Origin: Chloroflexota bacterium
GTDB taxonomy: Bacteria; Chloroflexota; Limnocylindria; Limnocylindrales; CSP1-4
DNA length: 5,603 bases
NCBI GenBank assembly: GCA_016200675.1
Contig: JACQEH010000277.1
Location: 1-5,603 of the forward strand
Direction: 5' to 3'
A program made the translations under genes and the position numbers. The number at the start of each line of letters is the position of its first letter. The stretch's first letter is position 1. Under the pieces are notes generated by a model that had not been told where the DNA came from, ran no database searches, and was given only the letters and a program-made list of their open reading frames with translations. Below are positions 5,250 through 5,603 of this stretch, in pieces.

Positions 5250-5603
5250 TCCAGCCGCAGTCCCGCCTCAAGGTCGCCGACAACACGGGTGCCCGGACGA
5301 TCCAGTGCATCCGGGTCATGGGCCGCTCGCTCAAGACGACGGCCGGCGTGGGTGACGTGATCATCGCCAGCGTCAAGCAGGCGATCCCCAACGCGGCCGT
5401 GAAGAAGGGCGACGTGGTCCGGGCCGTGGTCGTCCGGACAGCCAAGGAATACGGCCGCCCCGATGGCAGCTACATCCGCTTCGACGAGAACGCGGCCGTC
5501 CTCATCAACAACCAGGGCAATCCCCGCGGGACCCGGATCTTCGGACCGGTCGCCCGTGAGCTGCGAGACCGCAACTACATGAAGATCGTCTCCCTCGCCC
5601 CGG
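5246..5603 (+). CDS. rplN: 50S ribosomal protein L14 (3' end cut by window)
   Basis: This is ribosomal protein L14, which binds 23S rRNA at the subunit interface and forms a bridge to 16S rRNA; in bacteria it is also the site where the silencing factor RsfS binds. The start is GTG at 5246, overlapping the rpsQ stop as GTGA, and gives the family-typical MIQPQSRLKVADNTGAR. The frame continues for 119 codons with no stop. Conserved blocks are VGDVIIASVKQAIP (35-48), KKGDVVRAVVVRTAKE (53-68), DGSYIRFDENAAVLIN (73-88), and GTRIFGPVARELRD (95-108), ending YMKIVSLAP. Bacterial L14 is usually 122 residues, so only about three residues and the stop are missing. This gene normally opens the spc part of the cluster, with rplX expected next. 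Confidence 0.97.
   Translation, partial: MIQPQSRLKVADNTGARTIQCIRVMGRSLKTTAGVGDVIIASVKQAIPNAAVKKGDVVRAVVVRTAKEYGRPDGSYIRFDENAAVLINNQGNPRGTRIFGPVARELRDRNYMKIVSLAP

Overview
The window is a dense, single-strand (+) stretch of the bacterial S10/spc ribosomal protein gene cluster. Twelve genes follow in the canonical order rpsJ-rplC-rplD-rplW-rplB-rpsS-rplV-rpsC-rplP-rpmC-rpsQ-rplN (S10, L3, L4, L23, L2, S19, L22, S3, L16, L29, S17, L14). All reading frames are intact. rpsJ begins at the first base of the window, so its upstream control region cannot be seen. rplN runs off the right edge, probably only a few codons short of its end. No genuine gene was found on the minus strand; the long minus-strand open frames are shadows caused by GC-rich third positions.

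Organism: the DNA is very GC-rich, with G or C in most third codon positions, and 3 of 12 genes start with GTG. The proteins are plainly bacterial. Their lengths (L3 203 aa, L4 207 aa) and the character of L29, L2 and S3 suggest a high-GC Chloroflexota-like lineage, possibly known mainly from metagenomes. Actinomycetota is the main alternative. This placement is inferred from general resemblance and is only moderately secure.

Layout: positions 1-309 hold rpsJ. Positions 310-451 are the only substantial non-coding gap, 142 bases, rich in CGCTC words and possible hairpins. From 452 onward the genes are packed tightly: gaps are 1 to 18 bases, or genes overlap by 4 bases (rplD/rplW, rpsQ/rplN as GTGA) or 8 bases (rplP/rpmC). 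This packing suggests one transcript with translational coupling. Good Shine-Dalgarno sequences precede most genes; rplC is the exception, with none visible.

Function: the products assemble into both ribosomal subunits. L3, L2, L14 and L16 form the core and functional-centre side of the 50S subunit; L4, L22, L23 and L29 line or surround the peptide exit tunnel; S3, S10, S19 and S17 belong to the 30S subunit. The cluster itself is housekeeping, and I see no novel system. Second-look points are the structured gap before rplC with its missing ribosome binding site, and an unusually long acidic, Ala/His-rich C-terminal tail on S17.
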